A DNA stretch of 64,000 bases from Myxococcales bacterium UBA1238 (GTDB lineage: Bacteria; Myxococcota_A; Bradymonadia; UBA7976; UBA1532): the NCBI GenBank assembly GCA_002309015.1, contig DBWM01000037.1:38996-102995 (forward strand). Direction: 5' to 3'. Below, in pieces: positions 42,774 to 53,300 of this stretch; the first letter of the stretch is position 1; the number at the start of each line of letters is the position of its first letter. Position numbers and translations under genes: made by a program. The notes under the pieces were generated by a model, which was given only the letters and a program-made list of their open reading frames with translations, did not search any database and was not told the DNA's origin.

Positions 42774-45626
42774 ATGCATCGTTTGCTTTTGGTCCTCATC
42801 GCTCTGCATGCGCTCCCCTGCGCTTCCCAGGAAAATCCATCTGGTCAGGTGGATTATGGGGAGGAGTCCGGACTGCTGTTTGAACAGGGCAAAAAAGCCT
42901 ACGACCGCCATGATTATTTGAGCGCCATCGAAGCTTTCATCGAGTCTCACCGTTTGGCGCCGAACATCAACATCAACCTTAACCTTGCTGATGTTCTCGA
43001 AATGAGCGGTCAGTATGATCAGGCGATTCATCATTATTATGATGTGCTTCACAGTCATCCCGATTTGAGGACAGAAGCTGCAGCCAAAGCGGGCATTGCG
43101 CTCCTGAAGAAGCAATGCGCTCTCATTCACATCACTTCAAAGCCTGAACACGCAGCCATTTACTTCGATCGCAAGGAATTAGGGATTCAAGGCTATACGC
43201 CACATATACTCGCGCAGCCCGAAGGGATTCACCAAATCTGGGTGGAGCATCAGGATTATCGCCCAAGCGATCCAAAAATCATCGAACTCAAAAAAGGCCA
43301 GACCGTAGAGTTCCACGCCGACCTGGAGCTGATCGGTACGCGGATCCTGATTCACGGTAAACCCGAGGGGGCAGCTGTCTATGTGGGATCCGAAGAGCAA
43401 CCCGTCTGTACCCTGCCCTGCGATTTTCAATTACCTGTAGGCGTTCATCTTTTCAGAGCCGAGCATCCGAGATATTTTCCCTTCAACTGGTCTTATGCCG
43501 GCGAAGAAAATCAAACCCAGACCTTCAACATTGCATTGGAACCGAAGCTCGGGCAACTCGTCGTCGACAGCGATTTTTATAAAACGCATGTTGAAATTGA
43601 CGGCGTCGATTACGGCGAAACGCCGCTCTATGTGGATGCCATCAGCGATGGTCCCCATCACTTAAAGTTCACTCACCCCGATGCAGAGGATCTGGAGACC
43701 GATATCGAGATCTCTTACCAAACGACCAATGAAGTGCATCCCAGTATGAAGATGAAACCGGATGTCGACATCGTTACGCCTTACGATGAGCATCTGCCTG
43801 ATCTTTCAAGCTCCATCTCTTTGATTTCAAAGCGTGAGATTCACTATTTTGGGTATCAGACCGTTTACGATGCAGTGCTGGGTGCGCGCGGCTTTTACAG
43901 CAACACCGAACCGCATATGAGTTCCCTGGGTGTAAGGGGAATCGCGCTCTCAGACGAAAACCGCCGCTTGTTTGTGGCCCGAAACGGTCACCGGATGAAC
44001 AACGCCATTACGGGTGGCAGTCCCGTCGATTCCCTTTTGATGGCGACCTTAAGCGATGTTGAACGCATCGAGCTCTTTCGCGGTCCCGCTTCCTCGGTCT
44101 TCTTAGGCAATGGCATCACAGGCGCCATCAATGTGATTCAAAGAGAAGACCTGGATCTCCCCAGGCCTCAGCTTGAAGCTGCCGCTACTAAAGACAGCAG
44201 TTTACATTTCAGAGGCGCGGGCAGCTATCAATGGAGCCCCGAGGGGGGATTTTGGTTGAGCGCCGATATGACCAACGATAAAGGTCACGACTGGTCTTTT
44301 CATCGGCGTTATAATCACGACTCTTATCATTCACACGACCACGATCGCTCTTCAACCCAGAGCATCACGCTCCGCGCATGGCAAGGCCATCTTTCATTTT
44401 TTGGTCACTATCTGCATAACTGGCATGAGATCCCCATCGATTTTACAGGCATGGCGCTCTATGGCGATTCCTATAAGCAAAAATATGATCGCGCCTACGC
44501 CGATCTTCAATATGATCTGAAGCTCTCTCCCAACTGGCAACTCAAGTCGCATCTCTCCGGTGATTTGACTTCGATCCTCAATCAATCGATTCTTCCAGGG
44601 GAAGATTCGCCCCACGAAGATCAGAAAGCCCAAAGCATAGAGGCGGCTTTGCATTTTGACCTCTTCGGGCACACAGATGACAACCGTCTGAAGATGCAGC
44701 TGGGCCTGGAGATTCGCCAGGATTTATGGGAACAGTTTGAACAGACCGGCCTCGACCGGGATCGCCAGTCCCTCCATACCGAAGGCACTCAGGCCAGCGC
44801 TTACGCCCGTGCAGAATATTGGCTCTTTAAACCGCTCGCCCTTGCAGCCCAAATGCAGCTCAATCTTTTTGAAGATGCCGACGCCACCTGGGCACCGCAA
44901 GTCTCGCTTTTATACCGGCTATCGCCCCAAAACCGCATCAAGCTCTTTTACGAGCAGGCCTATCGCGCACCCAGCCTGATGGAACGCTACAGCCTGTTCA
45001 ACGAGCGCGTCGAACTCCAAAAGGCGTCGCTCAAAAATGAAAGGGCCTCGAAGCTTGAACTCGAATATTCGCATCAGCTCACCGAACGCTGGAGCCTGTT
45101 AAGCAGTCTCTATGTGAACAGCTTCGAACAGCTCATCCTCTTCGATACAAGCGGGCGGTTCAATGCTCAATATTACCAGAACCAAAGCAAAGATCTTTAT
45201 AGCCTGGGCGGAGAGATCGCCATCGAGCGCAACTGGGCCGACAGCAGTTTCTTACAGGTGCGATACAGCATTCAAAGAAGCTGGTGGGGAAATGCGTTCA
45301 TCGACAACAACCTCTACAACAGTCCCCTTCACCTGGCCTGCCTCAAGATCGCGTTTCCCCTGCGACATGCTGGCATGATGGTCGCCAACCGTTTGCGGAT
45401 CGAAAGCGAACGCTACAACCCCGGGGCTCCAGACACCGAAAGCGCCTATCTTTGGGATTTGACGATCACCAGCGAACGCCCCCTGGCCGGTCTCATCGAC
45501 TACGCCATCGGGTTCAACAACCTCCTCGACTGGAGGGCGTCCATTCCCGCTCAGTCCAACCTCGATCCCCTCGAATCCCCACAGCTGGGCCGCACCATCT
45601 TCATGCGCTTCAGGCTGCAATATTAA
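42774..45626 (+). CDS. TPR-PEGA-TonB-dependent outer-membrane receptor, paralogue 2
   Basis: 950 residues, same architecture as its neighbour 37 bases upstream. Signal peptide (MHRLLLVLIALHALPCAS) is followed by a TPR-like region (YLSAIEAFIESHRLAPNINI), then PEGA domains at about 116-190, 193-262 and 262-328. The plug is at about 340-460 (DVERIELFRGPASSVFLGNG) and the barrel follows to residue 950. The first PEGA ends GQTVEFHADLEL and the plug opens SLISKREIHYFGYQTVYDAV, wording shared with the other two. The ribosome site is weak, so coupling to the upstream gene is possible. The barrel loops differ, suggesting a different ligand. Confidence 0.88.
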   Translation: MHRLLLVLIALHALPCASQENPSGQVDYGEESGLLFEQGKKAYDRHDYLSAIEAFIESHRLAPNININLNLADVLEMSGQYDQAIHHYYDVLHSHPDLRTEAAAKAGIALLKKQCALIHITSKPEHAAIYFDRKELGIQGYTPHILAQPEGIHQIWVEHQDYRPSDPKIIELKKGQTVEFHADLELIGTRILIHGKPEGAAVYVGSEEQPVCTLPCDFQLPVGVHLFRAEHPRYFPFNWSYAGEENQTQTFNIALEPKLGQLVVDSDFYKTHVEIDGVDYGETPLYVDAISDGPHHLKFTHPDAEDLETDIEISYQTTNEVHPSMKMKPDVDIVTPYDEHLPDLSSSISLISKREIHYFGYQTVYDAVLGARGFYSNTEPHMSSLGVRGIALSDENRRLFVARNGHRMNNAITGGSPVDSLLMATLSDVERIELFRGPASSVFLGNGITGAINVIQREDLDLPRPQLEAAATKDSSLHFRGAGSYQWSPEGGFWLSADMTNDKGHDWSFHRRYNHDSYHSHDHDRSSTQSITLRAWQGHLSFFGHYLHNWHEIPIDFTGMALYGDSYKQKYDRAYADLQYDLKLSPNWQLKSHLSGDLTSILNQSILPGEDSPHEDQKAQSIEAALHFDLFGHTDDNRLKMQLGLEIRQDLWEQFEQTGLDRDRQSLHTEGTQASAYARAEYWLFKPLALAAQMQLNLFEDADATWAPQVSLLYRLSPQNRIKLFYEQAYRAPSLMERYSLFNERVELQKASLKNERASKLELEYSHQLTERWSLLSSLYVNSFEQLILFDTSGRFNAQYYQNQSKDLYSLGGEIAIERNWADSSFLQVRYSIQRSWWGNAFIDNNLYNSPLHLACLKIAFPLRHAGMMVANRLRIESERYNPGAPDTESAYLWDLTITSERPLAGLIDYAIGFNNLLDWRASIPAQSNLDPLESPQLGRTIFMRFRLQY

Positions 45627-45900
45627 TCTGTGCCCAAAGGCCCTGCCGCTTTGCAATCCAAGGCCGCTGCTTCAACCTGAAGCCGCAAAAATCTGCTGTC
45701 GAAATCACTTGCTGGCCGGCATAAGGTGATCGAATCGCCTTGCTCCTCCTGAACAAGGCTTTTTGAAGCCCGCTGCCTCCGTTCCAAATCCAATGGCTTC
45801 GGTTTTGAGGCCTTCATCCTTCGCAAAACATCCTTCCTCCATCCATTCACCGCCTTTGCCGCCTGTTCTCGATGCAGACGATTTTGCTTTTCATTTACTG

Positions 45901-45985
45901 TCTGTCCCATTAAAAAGATGCCGCTGCATTTTTGAATGCGCAGCTTCAGATTTAATAACGCCTGCCTTTCATTTTTGATCCCGCA
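45901..45985. repeat. Short 21-bp register T-rich array beside the putative origin
   Basis: In the gene-free stretch 45627-46002, CGCTGCATTTTT (45922), GCTTCAGATTTA (45943) and GCCTTTCATTTT (45964) follow each other at 21 bases, with a weaker copy at 45901. This is the same motif type as in the array at 39505-39811. It ends directly before the DnaA-box cluster. Confidence 0.55.
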
Positions 45986-46002
45986 AGTCTGCAACCGCAA
46001 TT

Positions 46003-46250
46003 TTGTCCACAGGATGTGGATAAGTTGTGGATAAAATGCATCGGGAAGCCTTAAAAATTTACGGTCGCCGCTTGCCGGGATCAGTCCACGGTATCGTATC
46101 CACAGCTGTTTCACATCTGTCACACAGGGTTTTCCACATTTTTCCGACTCCCAATCTCCGCGCCAGATCTGGGCTTTTCAAACTTTTTCCACAAGATGCC
46201 CTTACAAAGCTTGATCCTCTACCCTTTTTAAATTTATGTTGTCCAATGTG
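46003..46250. other. Candidate replication origin: DnaA-box cluster with AT-rich flank
   Basis: Two perfect DnaA boxes (TGTGGATAA) lie at 46015-46023 and 46026-46034, 11 bases apart. Four near-matches follow the TTATCCACA consensus on the other strand: TTGTCCACA 46003-46011, GTATCCACA 46096-46104, TTTTCCACA 46130-46138 and 46185-46193. Six boxes in 191 bases is far above chance. An AT-rich run (CTTTTTAAATTTATG, about 46223-46238) on one side could be the unwinding element. No dnaA, dnaN, gidA, rpmH or parAB gene is in the window. A plasmid or phage origin is less likely given the housekeeping neighbours, but not excluded. Confidence 0.65.
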
Positions 46251-46278
46251 CTCAGAACTGACCATGGGAGTCCAAGCA

Positions 46279-47100
46279 ATGCCCAACGAGATCGACAGTT
46301 ACGAAATCGACGCCACCAACTCAGCCGAGGCTTACCACTCGGTGCTGACTTGGATCGACAGCGTCCCCGATCCCAAAGTCAACCTGCCGCGAGTCGATCG
46401 CATGCAGGCCGTAAGCCCTGTGCTGAAGCTCGACAGGCTCGTCAAACAGCCTGAGATTGCAGCCGCATTCGCCACATTGCCTCAGACGAGCTTCGATCCC
46501 CTCATTTTAAAGCGCTTAAAACCGCTCGCGCTCGCGGTCTGGCATCAGGCGAACCTGATCAATGATCAGAACACGCTCGAATCCCAGGCAAAGCTTCCGC
46601 CGGCCTTGGCTGAAGAAGCTTCAAAGATGCGCAACCGCTTGCTTTCGCTCGTCAATTACTACCTGGGCGATGATCCCGCCATAGCGCCCCGCCTGGCCGG
46701 CATCAAGAGCGGCAACGGTTACCTCGATCTCGCTTCCGATTTAAAGCGTCTGGGCGTGCTGATCGCAGAGTTCCGCAGCCGTCTGGAACTCGATCCCCGC
46801 AATTACACAGCCACCTGCAGCGAAGATGCGACCCAGATGGCCGATCGCATCATCGTCACCCTCAACAGCAATAACCCCGTCAAGCAACAGCGCACCCAGC
46901 TCTATAACCGCCTGTGGCAGCTCCTTTGCTTCTACTATAACGAGGTTTGCGCGGCGGGAACCTGGCTCTTCCGCAACACCAGCCTGGCCGATCGCTTCGT
47001 CAGCCTCACCCTCGCCGTCCGTAAGACCAAGCCTCGCAAGGCGAACGATAATGACGACGAATCCAAGGACGAAAAAAAAGATGCGGCGGATGCCGATTGA
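46279..47100 (+). CDS. Hypothetical protein beside the putative origin
   Basis: 273 residues, not recognised. It is helical and cytosolic, with no signal peptide; clear blocks are EAYHSVLTWIDSVPDPKVNL, LAVWHQANLINDQNTLESQA and WQLLCFYYNEVCAAGTWLF. The tail is charged (KARKANDN-like start, then DESKDEKKDAADAD). GGGAG lies 8 bases before the ATG at 46279; another ATG is at 46264, and the frame is open to 46027 through the DnaA boxes, which is not believable as coding. Its place right beside the box cluster makes a replication or nucleoid role worth testing, but nothing in the protein proves it. Confidence 0.75.
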   Translation: MPNEIDSYEIDATNSAEAYHSVLTWIDSVPDPKVNLPRVDRMQAVSPVLKLDRLVKQPEIAAAFATLPQTSFDPLILKRLKPLALAVWHQANLINDQNTLESQAKLPPALAEEASKMRNRLLSLVNYYLGDDPAIAPRLAGIKSGNGYLDLASDLKRLGVLIAEFRSRLELDPRNYTATCSEDATQMADRIIVTLNSNNPVKQQRTQLYNRLWQLLCFYYNEVCAAGTWLFRNTSLADRFVSLTLAVRKTKPRKANDNDDESKDEKKDAADAD

Positions 47101-47184
47101 AATTGAATCGAGCCGCTTAAAGTTTTAAATAGGGTCCGCGGTGCAAGGGCTGAAAAGTATCTTGCAGCGGGCTGGGCAGGGTTC

Positions 47185-47254
47185 ACAAGCGAAGCGCATC
47201 ATTGGGCAGTATTCGCGGGCAAAAAGGCAATCGGCAAATTTGCGCTTCGCTTGT
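47185..47254. repeat. 14-bp perfect inverted repeat with 42-base spacer
   Basis: ACAAGCGAAGCGCA (47185-47198) and TGCGCTTCGCTTGT (47241-47254) are exact reverse complements separated by 42 bases, in the gene-free interval 47101-47442. The arms contain the GCGCTTCG word of the extragenic arrays and the spacer equals their unit length, so it may be two array units in opposite orientation. It could also act as a terminator for the upstream gene, though no T-run follows. Confidence 0.6.
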
Positions 47255-47442
47255 AGAACGGGTGGGTTAAAAATTTAAGGCTTTTAGATGGCCATGGGAA
47301 CTCGTTCGTACGCTTCGACTATGCAATCAATCCGTATTCAAGCGGCCGGTGCCTTTTTTTATATCGTATTCTTAAAATTAAAACTCTTCTTGTCCTCTTC
47401 AATCAGAGTCAGCCTGCCCAAACCGATGATTGAGGTCTAAAG

Positions 47443-50310
47443 ATGAAACCGTTGCGATCCATTTTGATTTACCTGGGTTTAGGATCGCTGCCTGCTGCTG
47501 CCCAAACTGAAGACTGGGATACCCAGGACACAGTCTACGAAGCTGATCTTCAAAACCAATTGGGTAAAATCGCCAGCGAGCGCCATGATTATGAAGCGGC
47601 CATCTATCATTTTTTGCTGTCAAACCGACTCGTATCGAATCCCAACGTCGAATATAACCTGGGCATGACTTACGAAGTGATGGAGCGCTGGAACGAAGCC
47701 TTTCATCACTATAGCAATGCGCTCCGGCTGAGCCATGATCCGGAGCTGTTGGAAGAGATTCCGTCCAAATTGGAGCAATTGAGGAAGCAATGCGCTCTGC
47801 TCAATCTGCAAACGGATCCACCGGGGGCAAAGCTTTATATCGATCGCAAGGATTTAGGCCTCAGAGGCACAACGCCGCTCACCCTTGCATTGCCAGAGGG
47901 GGATCATCAAATCATTGTCGAGCATGAAGGGTATCGCCCGATCGATCCTCAACCCGTAAAGCTCGTTCAGGGAAAGGAGCAAAAACTCCAGCTGACCTTA
48001 CAGCGCATTCTGGTTCCGGTCCGGATCGATCTTGAACCTGAGGATGCGGTTGTCTTTATGGAAGGTCAGAGTCAGCCTTTGCAGGCGCAGGACAGCGTTT
48101 TCTTATTGCCGCCGGGCAACTATGCCTTAATCGTTCAGGCACCTGGATATAAAGATCACCGCGAACCGTTGCTGGTCTTTGAAAATGAACCCCTCCAGTT
48201 CCCCATCAAATTGGATCCGCAGCGCGGTCGCGTGAAGATCACCTCAAATCCAAGTCCTGCTCTGGTTTATATCGACGGCATCGGTTACGGCCAAACGCCG
48301 ATCATTCTCGATGAACTCACGCTCGGTCAGCATGAGATACGCATCGCTTCAAAAGATCACTTCGATGACCGCATGATCGTGCAGCTGAAACCCGATACGA
48401 CCCTGCCGATTCACGCGGAGCTGTGCGCCAAAAACGCGACGACCATCGAGACGCATATGGAGCGATCGCCGCATCAAAAACCGGTCTCCTATGATTTGAT
48501 TTCAAAGCACGAGATTGAAGTTTTTGGTTACGAGTCTGTTTACGACGCATTGCTCGGCAGCCGGGGGGTATCGGGCAACAATAAAGCGCTCAACCCCATC
48601 CTGTATTTGCGGGGCATGCCCATCCAATTGGGCGACAGCGCTCATTACCTTTTAACCCTCGACGGTCACCGGATCAGCGAAGATCTGGTGGGGGGCATGA
48701 CGCCAGGCCGTGGTTTCTTAACCAGCCTTGGAGATGTGAAGCGCATCGAACTCAATCGGGGAGCGATCTCATCCTTTGAAGGAGCAAATGCGACCGCAGG
48801 GGCCATCCACGTTCAAACCCACGACAACATCTCCGATGTCCCGATTCAACTCGAAGTTGCCCAACCCGAAGATCGGGCCTTGCGCGGTCGAGTCGCAGGT
48901 AGCCAGAGTTTAGGATCCTGGGGCCATTTTTGGCTCAGCCTGGAGAGTTTTCAAAGTCAGGGTGACGATCCATCCATGGAACAGAATCAGATTTCGGCCC
49001 GATCACCTTCCATCAGGCAAAAGGCGGAATACGATACGCATATCAATGGTCAGCTTCAGTTAAGGCGCCTTAAGGTTCACATGCTTTATAAGCATCAGGA
49101 GCATGATTTACTCTGGATGGAAGGCGCTTCTGATGCAGAACAGAAAGGCATTAACTACGAACGCCATCACTCGGTGCTCGATGCCTCATATCTCATCTAT
49201 CGATCGGCCAACCTGCAAAGCCAGCTGAGCGCAATCAGCGATTACGATCACGTTGAAAGCGATCTCGCCTCCCAGAATACCCTTACGGCTCCCTATCACA
49301 TGGACTGGAAATCGCTTCTTCTGGGCTTCAAATGGGATACGATCGCCGCTACAACAGATCGCTCGCTCTTCTTTAAGGGAGGCATAGAGGCTCAAAGATT
49401 CCATCTGGGTCATTTTAAACTGACGCCCGAAGACAAAAATTGGAATGATCTTCATGCAAAAGATGCGCTCTACAGCCTTTATGCCCAAATCCGATATTCG
49501 GTTCTGACCCCTCTGACCCTCGAAGTTTCAGGTCGGCTCGATTACAGCGATCAGCACGCGTTTGTTTTTTCACCGCACGCCTCGCTCTTATACACCCCAA
49601 CCCTTCACGATCATTTCAAGCTGCTTTACGGTCAGAGCTACCACAGCCGCAATTTTTTTGAGCGGCATGCCCGTTCTGAATCCCAGTCGTCTGAGGAAGA
49701 AGCCCATTTAAAGTTCGAACAGACCTGGTCGTCCGAACTGGAATACCGGCATCTGTTCCCTCTCGACGTCATTCTCACCACAGCCCTCTTTTACTCTCAG
49801 ACCAGGAATCTGACCCTGCTTAAAGATAAAGACCAAATCTGGGTCAACCGATCTTATGCATCCGCAGAAGATAAACTATATTCGCTGGGTGGAGAGTTCG
49901 AGATCAAAAAGGATTGGTGGAATCACTGGTTCTTTTCGGCCAACTATTCCTACCAAAGGACGCGGTTCGACTCTTTAACCGGGGGAGAGCCCTTGTCGAA
50001 TGCCCCCAATCATCTTGTAAGCTTTAAGCTCGCTGTACCGATTACCCCCGTTGGCATCATCATGGCCAACCGTCTGCGATACGAAAGTCCTTATGCGCTT
50101 CCTAATATGGGCAGCTCGTCGCAGTATCAGTATTACTGGGATTTAACCCTTACGGGCATCAGTCCCATGGGCGATCACTTCCATTTTGCAGTGGGCATCC
50201 GCAATCTTTTAAACAGCAGGCAGCCCGAACGGATCGACTCCGACAACAGGCGACCCGAGATTCATACCGAAGGCCGCTCCATGTATCTCAAACTCAAGGG
50301 CACCCTTTAG
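47443..50310 (+). CDS. TPR-PEGA-TonB-dependent outer-membrane receptor, paralogue 3
   Basis: 955 residues. Signal peptide (LRSILIYLGLGSLPAAAQ), TPR-like region (HDYEAAIYHFLLSNRLVSNP), PEGA domains at about 117-187, 190-258 and 259-325 (TDPPGAKLYIDRKDLGLRG; SNPSPALVYIDGIGYGQTP). The plug spans about 345-460 (DVKRIELNRGAISSFEGANA); note RGAISS in place of the RGPASS of its two relatives. The beta-barrel runs to the end. GAGG sits 8 bases before the ATG. It is separated from the other two by the DnaA-box cluster and one unknown gene, so the trio was likely contiguous before an insertion or arose by duplication around it. Confidence 0.88.
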   Translation: MKPLRSILIYLGLGSLPAAAQTEDWDTQDTVYEADLQNQLGKIASERHDYEAAIYHFLLSNRLVSNPNVEYNLGMTYEVMERWNEAFHHYSNALRLSHDPELLEEIPSKLEQLRKQCALLNLQTDPPGAKLYIDRKDLGLRGTTPLTLALPEGDHQIIVEHEGYRPIDPQPVKLVQGKEQKLQLTLQRILVPVRIDLEPEDAVVFMEGQSQPLQAQDSVFLLPPGNYALIVQAPGYKDHREPLLVFENEPLQFPIKLDPQRGRVKITSNPSPALVYIDGIGYGQTPIILDELTLGQHEIRIASKDHFDDRMIVQLKPDTTLPIHAELCAKNATTIETHMERSPHQKPVSYDLISKHEIEVFGYESVYDALLGSRGVSGNNKALNPILYLRGMPIQLGDSAHYLLTLDGHRISEDLVGGMTPGRGFLTSLGDVKRIELNRGAISSFEGANATAGAIHVQTHDNISDVPIQLEVAQPEDRALRGRVAGSQSLGSWGHFWLSLESFQSQGDDPSMEQNQISARSPSIRQKAEYDTHINGQLQLRRLKVHMLYKHQEHDLLWMEGASDAEQKGINYERHHSVLDASYLIYRSANLQSQLSAISDYDHVESDLASQNTLTAPYHMDWKSLLLGFKWDTIAATTDRSLFFKGGIEAQRFHLGHFKLTPEDKNWNDLHAKDALYSLYAQIRYSVLTPLTLEVSGRLDYSDQHAFVFSPHASLLYTPTLHDHFKLLYGQSYHSRNFFERHARSESQSSEEEAHLKFEQTWSSELEYRHLFPLDVILTTALFYSQTRNLTLLKDKDQIWVNRSYASAEDKLYSLGGEFEIKKDWWNHWFFSANYSYQRTRFDSLTGGEPLSNAPNHLVSFKLAVPITPVGIIMANRLRYESPYALPNMGSSSQYQYYWDLTLTGISPMGDHFHFAVGIRNLLNSRQPERIDSDNRRPEIHTEGRSMYLKLKGTL

Positions 50311-50327
50311 TTTTCAGTCCATGATCC

Positions 50328-50379
50328 ATGCTTTTGCAAAGCGTCCCCAGAAAAGGGGATCATCGCTTTGCAAAAGCAT
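50328..50379. terminator. Long inverted repeat between convergent receptor and sbcC genes
   Basis: ATGCTTTTGCAAAGCG (50328-50343) and CGCTTTGCAAAAGCAT (50364-50379) are perfect 16-bp arms. Inside them TCCCC (50344-50348) pairs with GGGGA (50355-50359) around AGAAAA, so nearly the whole 52 bases fold into one stem. The right arm encodes the last residues of SbcC. The place between two convergent genes fits a bidirectional terminator, though the T-run is short. Confidence 0.5.
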
Positions 50380-53300
50380 ATGCGCTGTCTTTGAGCCGGC
50401 TCTGCCCGGGCATAGAACTCCGAACGATCTCGATTTGCAGTGGGATCACGTTCTTTAAAGCCTCAACGTGAGAGATCACCCCGATCATCTTGCCGTTCCC
50501 CTGAAGACCTCCGAGGGTGGCGAGCACGAGGTTTAACGTCTGCTCGTCCAGGGTGCCGAAGCCTTCATCGATGAAGAGCGACTCGATGGGCACCTCCCTG
50601 CTCGACAAACTCGATAGCCCCAATGCGAGGGAGAGGCTCACCAAAAAGCTTTCGCCGCCCGAGAGGTTGCTGACCGAGCGTCTGGCTCCAAACTGCGCAT
50701 CGTCGAGCTTCAATTCAAAATAGCGGTCGACCTCTTTTAAGGCTGCGCTCTCCGCATCCGCATCTGCCTTCTTTGAACGCTTCGGCTTTTTATTTGAAAC
50801 TTCAGCCGTCGCATCGGTCTCAGCCGGCAAGGCGTCTGCCGGTGAAGGCTCTGACTCAGGCTTTAACGGATCGCCGTCTTCCTCGCGTTCGAGATGATAG
50901 CGGTGCTCGCTCAGCTGATCCAAATGGAAATTCGCTTGCTGAAGCAGCGCGCCCATCGCCATCGAGAGCACAAAGGCGCGGTATTGATTGCCGTCCTTCG
51001 TGCCCATCATCTGCTGCAGCGCCTTCCATTGAAGGTAGAGCGCCCGTTTCTTTTCGAGGGCCGCCGCTCGATCCTTCGCCTGGGCGGATGCGCGATCGTC
51101 TGCTTCGAGCAGGGATTGCAGATGAGATTGCTCGTCGTACAAAGCTTTGAGCTTCTCGTTTGATGCGAGCAGGCCTGCCTGCGCCTCATCCTCGCTGATC
51201 ACGTCGGCGTGCTCTGCCTGCTTTTGAAGGAGCGCCTTCTCGCATTGCTCGAGGGCAGACTGCGAGAAGAGCAACGCCTTCTCGATGCGATCCTGCTCAG
51301 ACTGCAAAAGCATTCGTTCGCTTTGAGGCAGGAGCGCCTCTGCAAACTGATCCTCAGACTCGAATCCATTTTCTCGCGCAGAGCGCAAAAAGGCGCTCTC
51401 CTGCGTTTCGAGCTTTGAACAAAGCGCGCTCAAATCCGCTGCCATCTGCTCTCTTAACTGTGCGCTCGAGGCTTTCTTTTGAGCGATTAGGTTCAGGTTT
51501 TGCTTCAGCTCGTCCAAAAGCGCAGCTTCATCCTTCAACCTGGCATCGAACGCCGCCTTTTTGGAAGCGACGTCCTCGTCCTTAAAGAGCTCGAAGCGGT
51601 TCGCCTTTAAAATCCGGAGCGCCGTCTGCGCAGACTCGAAGCCGGACTTCTTTTCTTCGTAAAGCTTTCTGACCTGCTCGGTCCGCTCGCGCTTTAAGAG
51701 CGCATCGGCTTCCGCATCCTTACGCGCATCTTCCAAAGCCTTCTGCTTTGAAAGCTTCGCCTCGTACTCCGCTTTTTGAGCTTCGAGCTTTTGTTTTAAA
51801 GCGCCCAGCTCTTCGAGTTCATTTGAGCCCGAAAGATAGGGGGCGATCTCCGTTAAAAGCGCCTCTTTTTTGCTTTCCAGCTCGGCTTCAGAAAGCTTTA
51901 ACCGGCTCGTCGCTTCTTCGAGTCTCGACTTTGCATGCTCGCATTCGATCCTGGCCGCTTTGGATTCGGATTCCGCATCCTTCAACGCCAAAGCTGCTTC
52001 CTGAAGTTTTGACGCGATCTGGTCGATCTTCGTTCGGAGCGCGTTTGCCTGATCGATCACCGCACCGAGCTTCTTTCCCTCCGCCACGCAATCCGCGATC
52101 ACCTGCGTCAAAGCTTCAGCGGTCTTTAAAGCCTCTTTGGGCAGCAGGCCTTCGAGCTCACGGTCGAGCTCCAGTTGTTTTGAGGCCGCGTCCTTTTTCA
52201 ATCCCTCAATCTGCTCATTCAGTTGAACGAGCCTGCTCTCCATTTGCGTTTTCTTCTGCTCAAAGTCGGAGAGCCTCGTTTTTAAAGCCTCAAGCTTTTG
52301 ATTCTGCTCCGCAAAGCTCAGTTCCAGAGCTTTGCGCTCGCTTCGCTGGAGTTCGAGGGCCTGTTTTTGAGCATCGTTTTTGGGCAGCTGGCCGCCGGCA
52401 TAAGGGTGATCGAGCGATCCGCAGCATGGGCAGGGCATTCCCGGCTGCAATTTTGAGCGCAGCAGTTCCGCATTTTTGACCATCTGCACCAAAGCGAGGC
52501 TCTCTTCATAGGCGAGCTGCAGCGTCTGTTCCATCTTTTGAGCCTGCTCCAGCCGTTGTTTTGTGGACTGCGCCTCTTTTTCAGCCTCCGATACGAGCGC
52601 TTTGGACTTTTCGGTTTCTTTTCCGAACAGTTCCATTTGCGTCTGAACGGTCTCGATCTGTTTCTTGAAGTCCGCTTCTTTTTCTGCAATCGCCTTCAAA
52701 TCGTTTGCGCAATGAAGCCCCATTTTGAGCGCGCTGTAACGGCTTCGAAGCTGTTCGCGCCGCTCCGTCAGCTGTTCGATCGACGATCCATCGAGTACCG
52801 AAGAGAGCTCCTTTTGGCGATCGCCGAGCGCAATCTCTAAGCTCTTCTTTCGATCGAGCACTTCAGACTCCGCTTTCAAAGCATCGCGCTCCCGATTTTG
52901 AGCGAGTCCGTTCGCTTTTAAAGCATCGCGCTCATTTTTAAGGCATTCGTTCTTTGCATCCAAAGCGTCCGAATAGCATTGCAGACTCTGGACTACAAAC
53001 AGCCATCGTTCAGAGAGCGCCTTTTGGTCTGCATGCTCCAAAATCCAAGCTTCATTCTTAGAGCAAGTCTCTCTCGCGTTCGTTTCTTCTTTGATCGCGC
53101 TTTCCAACGCGAGCTCGCATTGTTTTAAATCGCTCTCGGTCGTTTCAAATCCGATGCGCTTCTGTTCAAAATCGCTGTTTAAGACTTCAATCTGCGCATC
53201 GATTGACTGCACTTTGCTCCAGAGCGCTTCGTTTTCTGACCTCTGTGCCTGAATTTCTGTAAGCGCCGCTTCTTTTTCTGCGCAGGCCTGCTCTGCATCC

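Noticed and set aside
45623..46123. Minus-strand frame of 166 codons across the intergenic region and DnaA boxes
   Set aside because: It overlaps the 3' end of receptor 2 and the box cluster, has no ribosome site, and stays open only because of the 21-base period of the region.
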